64,000 nt of DNA from Brachynemurus nebulosus (taxonomy: Eukaryota; Arthropoda; Insecta; Neuroptera; Myrmeleontidae), in NCBI GenBank assembly GCA_035578155.1, contig JAPWDM010000001.1, forward strand, positions 81,697,561 through 81,761,560, written 5' to 3'. Positions 60,901 to 64,000 of the stretch are shown piece by piece. The notes under the pieces are model-generated. The model ran no database searches and had not been told where the DNA came from. It was given only the letters and a program-made list of their open reading frames with translations. A program made the position numbers and the translations under genes. Within the stretch, counting starts at the first letter, position 1. Each line of letters begins with the position of its first letter.

Positions 60901-62880
60901 ACCATCTGAAAATATCATACTAAAATAACTCTATAGTTCAACGGTCATACATATTTTTGAAAAAATAAATATAGGTACTAAGATATATAACTTAATTTTT
61001 GGTTCCCATATTAAATAAATTACAATACATTAATTCACATACTATGTGCTCCTTAATTCTTACACAATCTTAACTCGGGAATAAGAAAAATAAACTCGGG
61101 AAATTTCGAACATAAATAAATAAAGACATTGAAATTAGATGAGAATTAAGCATTAAGATAACTATCCTATTAGTAGAAGCTTCTTATTTTATGTGAAACC
61201 AACCACTAATGCATTAATTTAAGGAGCATGGTCGCTTTTTCGCAATGACCTACTCAAAGGGTTATATACATTTGTAGTGGTTGAAATAATGACGTTTTAT
61301 CGATTTTTTTTTTTTGACAATAAAATAAAAATGTATTTAAAAACTGTTAACAAAAGGGTTTTATTACAAAACCAAGGGATTCTTACAAAAAGGCTTTTTT
61401 TCAGTGTTAAATTTTCGATTCCTTTTATGCTAAAAAAATATTTAAAAAAAAAATTGAAAATCCTTTCGTCAGCGACTAGCTATTATCATAATAAATAAGT
61501 AGTATAAAGATGTTGACCAGATTGAAAATTTTTTAGTAATCGCATCTACCGCAAAAGTGTTTTTTAAAAACGTATGAAAGTCTAAACACAACGCTCCAAA
61601 GGTTCAAGGGAATGCATTTCGAACAATATAATATAGCGGCGAACGTCGACGTACCGCTTATATTTACAAGCATGATTCAGCGGCAGCCGCACAGGAACAG
61701 CCGCGGACGCTACTCGAGGTAGTACGTTACAAATAGCTATAACTTCGGATTTAATATTCAGATCGTTACGAAATTTGGGGAGAGTATTCTTGAGATAATG
61801 TACCTAGCTACTTAAAAAATATGCAATAAAAAATAGTATATTGTACAATAAGTGTGGGAAATTGTCGATTGTCCACGAAAGCGAAGTTGAGAGCACGAAC
61901 GTAAGGAACTATCACAAGTGTATACATATAACCCCTTAAAGTAAAAATTCCATAAAGATGTTTAACATGTAAATCCAATCAATGTCTCTACTTCGGCCGA
62001 ATACATGGTATCTTTTCTAACTTAGAATCTCACGCACACTTTTATAAGATCAAATTTTAAAGTGCAATTTAACAGTACCCATTAATACACAGTCTTAGCA
62101 TAAGAAAACGGACTAATAATATTATTACAAGTTCAAGAAAAATTTTCCCACTAAAAATTTTAACGATTTTACTCCTAATAATGACGCAACAAAGAAGGCT
62201 CTTATATCAAAATTTGAAGGAACGCAAGTGGATCGCGAAGTAAACGACGAATTTTTAGGGCCTTGCATCTTCAAGATTTCATTAACCTTTGATTAATATC
62301 ACAACATATTACTTAACGCAATCTCCAATAGAATTTTCGCTACTACCTGGATGATATCCTTAAAACTTTATCAGTGTTATAACTTTATAAGCGCATGTTT
62401 TACATCTACACACTTATATATAAGTTGAAACTATATTAAAAACTTCCTTTTTGCTATTAGTTTTCTCGGACCACTTTTATAAAAATAATCAAATATTTGT
62501 TGAAAAATTCATTCAAAAATTTTTTGGACTCAATCAAATGTTAAAAACACTAAAATACCAAAACTCAGCTATGTAATTATTGAATTTTATTGCTAATAGA
62601 AATTTGAAGTTGGAATAAATTGTGATTAAAATATGATTTAAATAGGAAAATGAATTAGATTAAATCATCTCTAATAATAAAACTGATTCATTTTTTGCCC
62701 TTTATTAACTGTTTAAATTGTTTGTTAAGCAAAAATAAGTAAAAAATAATAAGATCCCGAAGAGCGGATAAGTTATTTGAATTTTTAAAAATTTCTAATA
62801 TATACGTAGAATCTCTTGAAAAGGAGTCAGGTTTATGGTATATATATAGGGTGTAAAACAAATAACTCTCGTCCTTTTGT
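57086..62880. other. 5.8 kb of mostly single-copy DNA without a recognised gene
   Basis: (TTA)n-rich tracts occur at ~57810-57920. CpG-containing stretches stand out at ~57420-57500, 58570-58830, 59080-59290 and 61630-61730. Short frames on both strands (58646-58897, 59068-59304 and others) show no domain. The absence of foldback elements and TIRs is in contrast to the first 54 kb and would fit regulatory or untranslated host sequence, but I cannot show it. Confidence 0.35.
57810..57920. repeat. (TTA)n microsatellite
   Basis: Imperfect TTA/ATT trinucleotide runs in several blocks. Confidence 0.95.
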
Positions 62881-62881
62881 G

Positions 62882-63008
<127 letters not shown>

Positions 63009-63229
63009 ACAAATCCAATTTTACGTAGTGGTCGGTGTAAATTTAAGGGGAAGTACGTAAAATCGGAAGATCAGGGGCGTCGGTAAACTTTTGTTTCGGG
63101 GGTTGGTAAATATTATTTATCTGAATTTATATAAAACAAAATTATCTTAAGAGACAATTTACACCTAAAATTCGGTTGTGTAGACAAAGGAAATCCAATG
63201 TAATGAATATGAGTGACAACTTTTAAAAA

Positions 63230-63975
63230 ACTGTCGAAAAGTCAACTTCACTATCCCATTCATCAGCGTAAAAGACGCCAAATAGCGGAAGCTGACAAAA
63301 ATTCTAGAATATTCTACTCGTGAACTAGCATAGATACGAAAAAACCAACTTCACTATTGAATTGGGCACTAAAAATTAGATTAAGCAGCGCAGTTTGACA
63401 AAAATTCTAGAATGTTCTATTCATCAACTAACAAAGATATCGAAAAATCGATTGCACCATTTAATTGGTCATCGAATAAAAGACGGAATAGCACATTTTG
63501 ATAAATGTTCCAGAATATTCTATTCGTCAAATAAGCAAAAATTGTTTGTCAAAATCGAACATTTGGTTTACATTAGTTTAATTTCGGTTGGACAATTAAG
63601 TGGTGCAGTAGATTTTCCAATATCGTTGTTAGTTGACAAATAGAATATTCTAGAACATTTCTCAAAATGTGTTAATTGGTCCTTTTTTTGGTAGCCAATT
63701 CAATGGCGACGTCTGTTTTTGAATATCTTTACTAGTTGACGAATAGAATATTCCAGAACATTTGTCAAAATGTGTAATTTGACCTCTTTTTCAACGGACA
63801 ATTAAATGGTATAATTGATTTTTCAATATCTTTGCTAGTTGACAAATAGAACCTTCTAGAATTTTTGTCAAACTACACTGTTTAATCTCATTTTTAATGA
63901 CCAATTCAACGGTGAAGTCTGTTTTTTTGATATCTCTGCTAGTTGACGATTAGAATATTCTAGAATTTTACGTTA
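63230..63975. repeat. Inverted tandem array, ~103-bp unit
   Basis: Units with the order GACAAA..TTCTAGAATATTCTA, TCGTCAACTAGCAAAGATAT, then CACCATTTAATTGGTCAT repeat about every 103 bp. Units up to ~63545 are in one orientation and those from ~63600 onward are inverted (ATATCTTTGCTAGTTGAC...GAATATTCTAGAA). The symmetry centre is near 63580. Unit starts can be tracked by the heat-shock-type core at 63302, 63405, 63508, then 63643, 63746, 63849, 63953. The array may continue beyond the window. Confidence 0.85.
63302..63965. promoter_or_regulatory. Seven canonical three-box heat-shock elements
   Basis: TTCnnGAAnnTTC or GAAnnTTCnnGAA is exact at 63302-63314, 63405-63417, 63508-63520, 63643-63655, 63746-63758, 63849-63861 and 63953-63965. 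Three alternating nGAAn pentamers make the minimal high-affinity site for trimeric heat-shock factor. All seven keep the pattern although the flanks vary, including the nn bases. HSF binding is inference from consensus. Confidence 0.65.
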
Positions 63976-64000
63976 TTCATTTTGCATTTGTATTTTGCAT

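Noticed and set aside
63230..63975. CRISPR-like array
   Set aside because: Regular spacing exists, but the whole ~103-bp unit is repeated, orientation flips, and the context is a eukaryotic genome.

Overview
The window looks like intergenic, transposon-rich DNA from an AT-rich arthropod genome, most likely an insect. A hemipteran would fit, but that is only an impression. The evidence is the element mix: Penelope-like retroelements, mariner, Tc1, piggyBac-like and hAT relics, insect-type Helitron-like repeats, and at least thirteen long (TA)n arrays. I recognise no host protein-coding gene, tRNA or rRNA. The only long intact reading frames belong to a Penelope-like element (PLE).

Layout. 0-5.5 kb: a foldback element, a 398-bp tandem pair split by a TA-flanked 1.03-kb transposon, and two copies of a 1.3-kb repeat built from ~160-bp sub-repeats and ending in (TA)n. 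8-17 kb: Helitron-like repeats, a perfect 122-bp-arm palindrome, a hAT MITE and a TA-flanked element. 17.5-23 kb: a 5.5-kb TIR element holding nested inverted repeats. 23-33 kb: a foldback with nuclear-receptor half-sites in its loop, a piggyBac-like fragment fused to a broken Tc1/mariner-type transposase, a decayed Tc1 copy on the minus strand, and a 2-kb TIR element that may carry a tiny two-exon gene. 36.7-42.4 kb: a head-to-head PLE dimer. 43-54.6 kb: large foldback elements, an internally deleted mariner, a complete piggyBac-like MITE and a hAT-like element. 54.6-62.9 kb is the quietest part; it could be non-coding host sequence, but I see no exon. 63.2-64 kb: an inverted tandem array with a ~103-bp period that carries seven canonical three-box heat-shock elements.

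The most notable items are: (1) the PLE palindrome, with arms of about 2.69 kb, identical 632-residue frames, hammerhead-like motifs at both outer ends and one probable 16-bp target duplication around the whole unit; (2) the heat-shock-element array at the right edge; (3) a cluster of AGGTCA half-sites inside a foldback loop; and (4) the 31.1-33.1 kb TIR element, with clustered TTTTGTAAT motifs and a splice-consistent 53-codon gene model.

All assignments come from reading the sequence and the conceptual translations. No database search or alignment program was run, and boundaries marked approximate are by eye.
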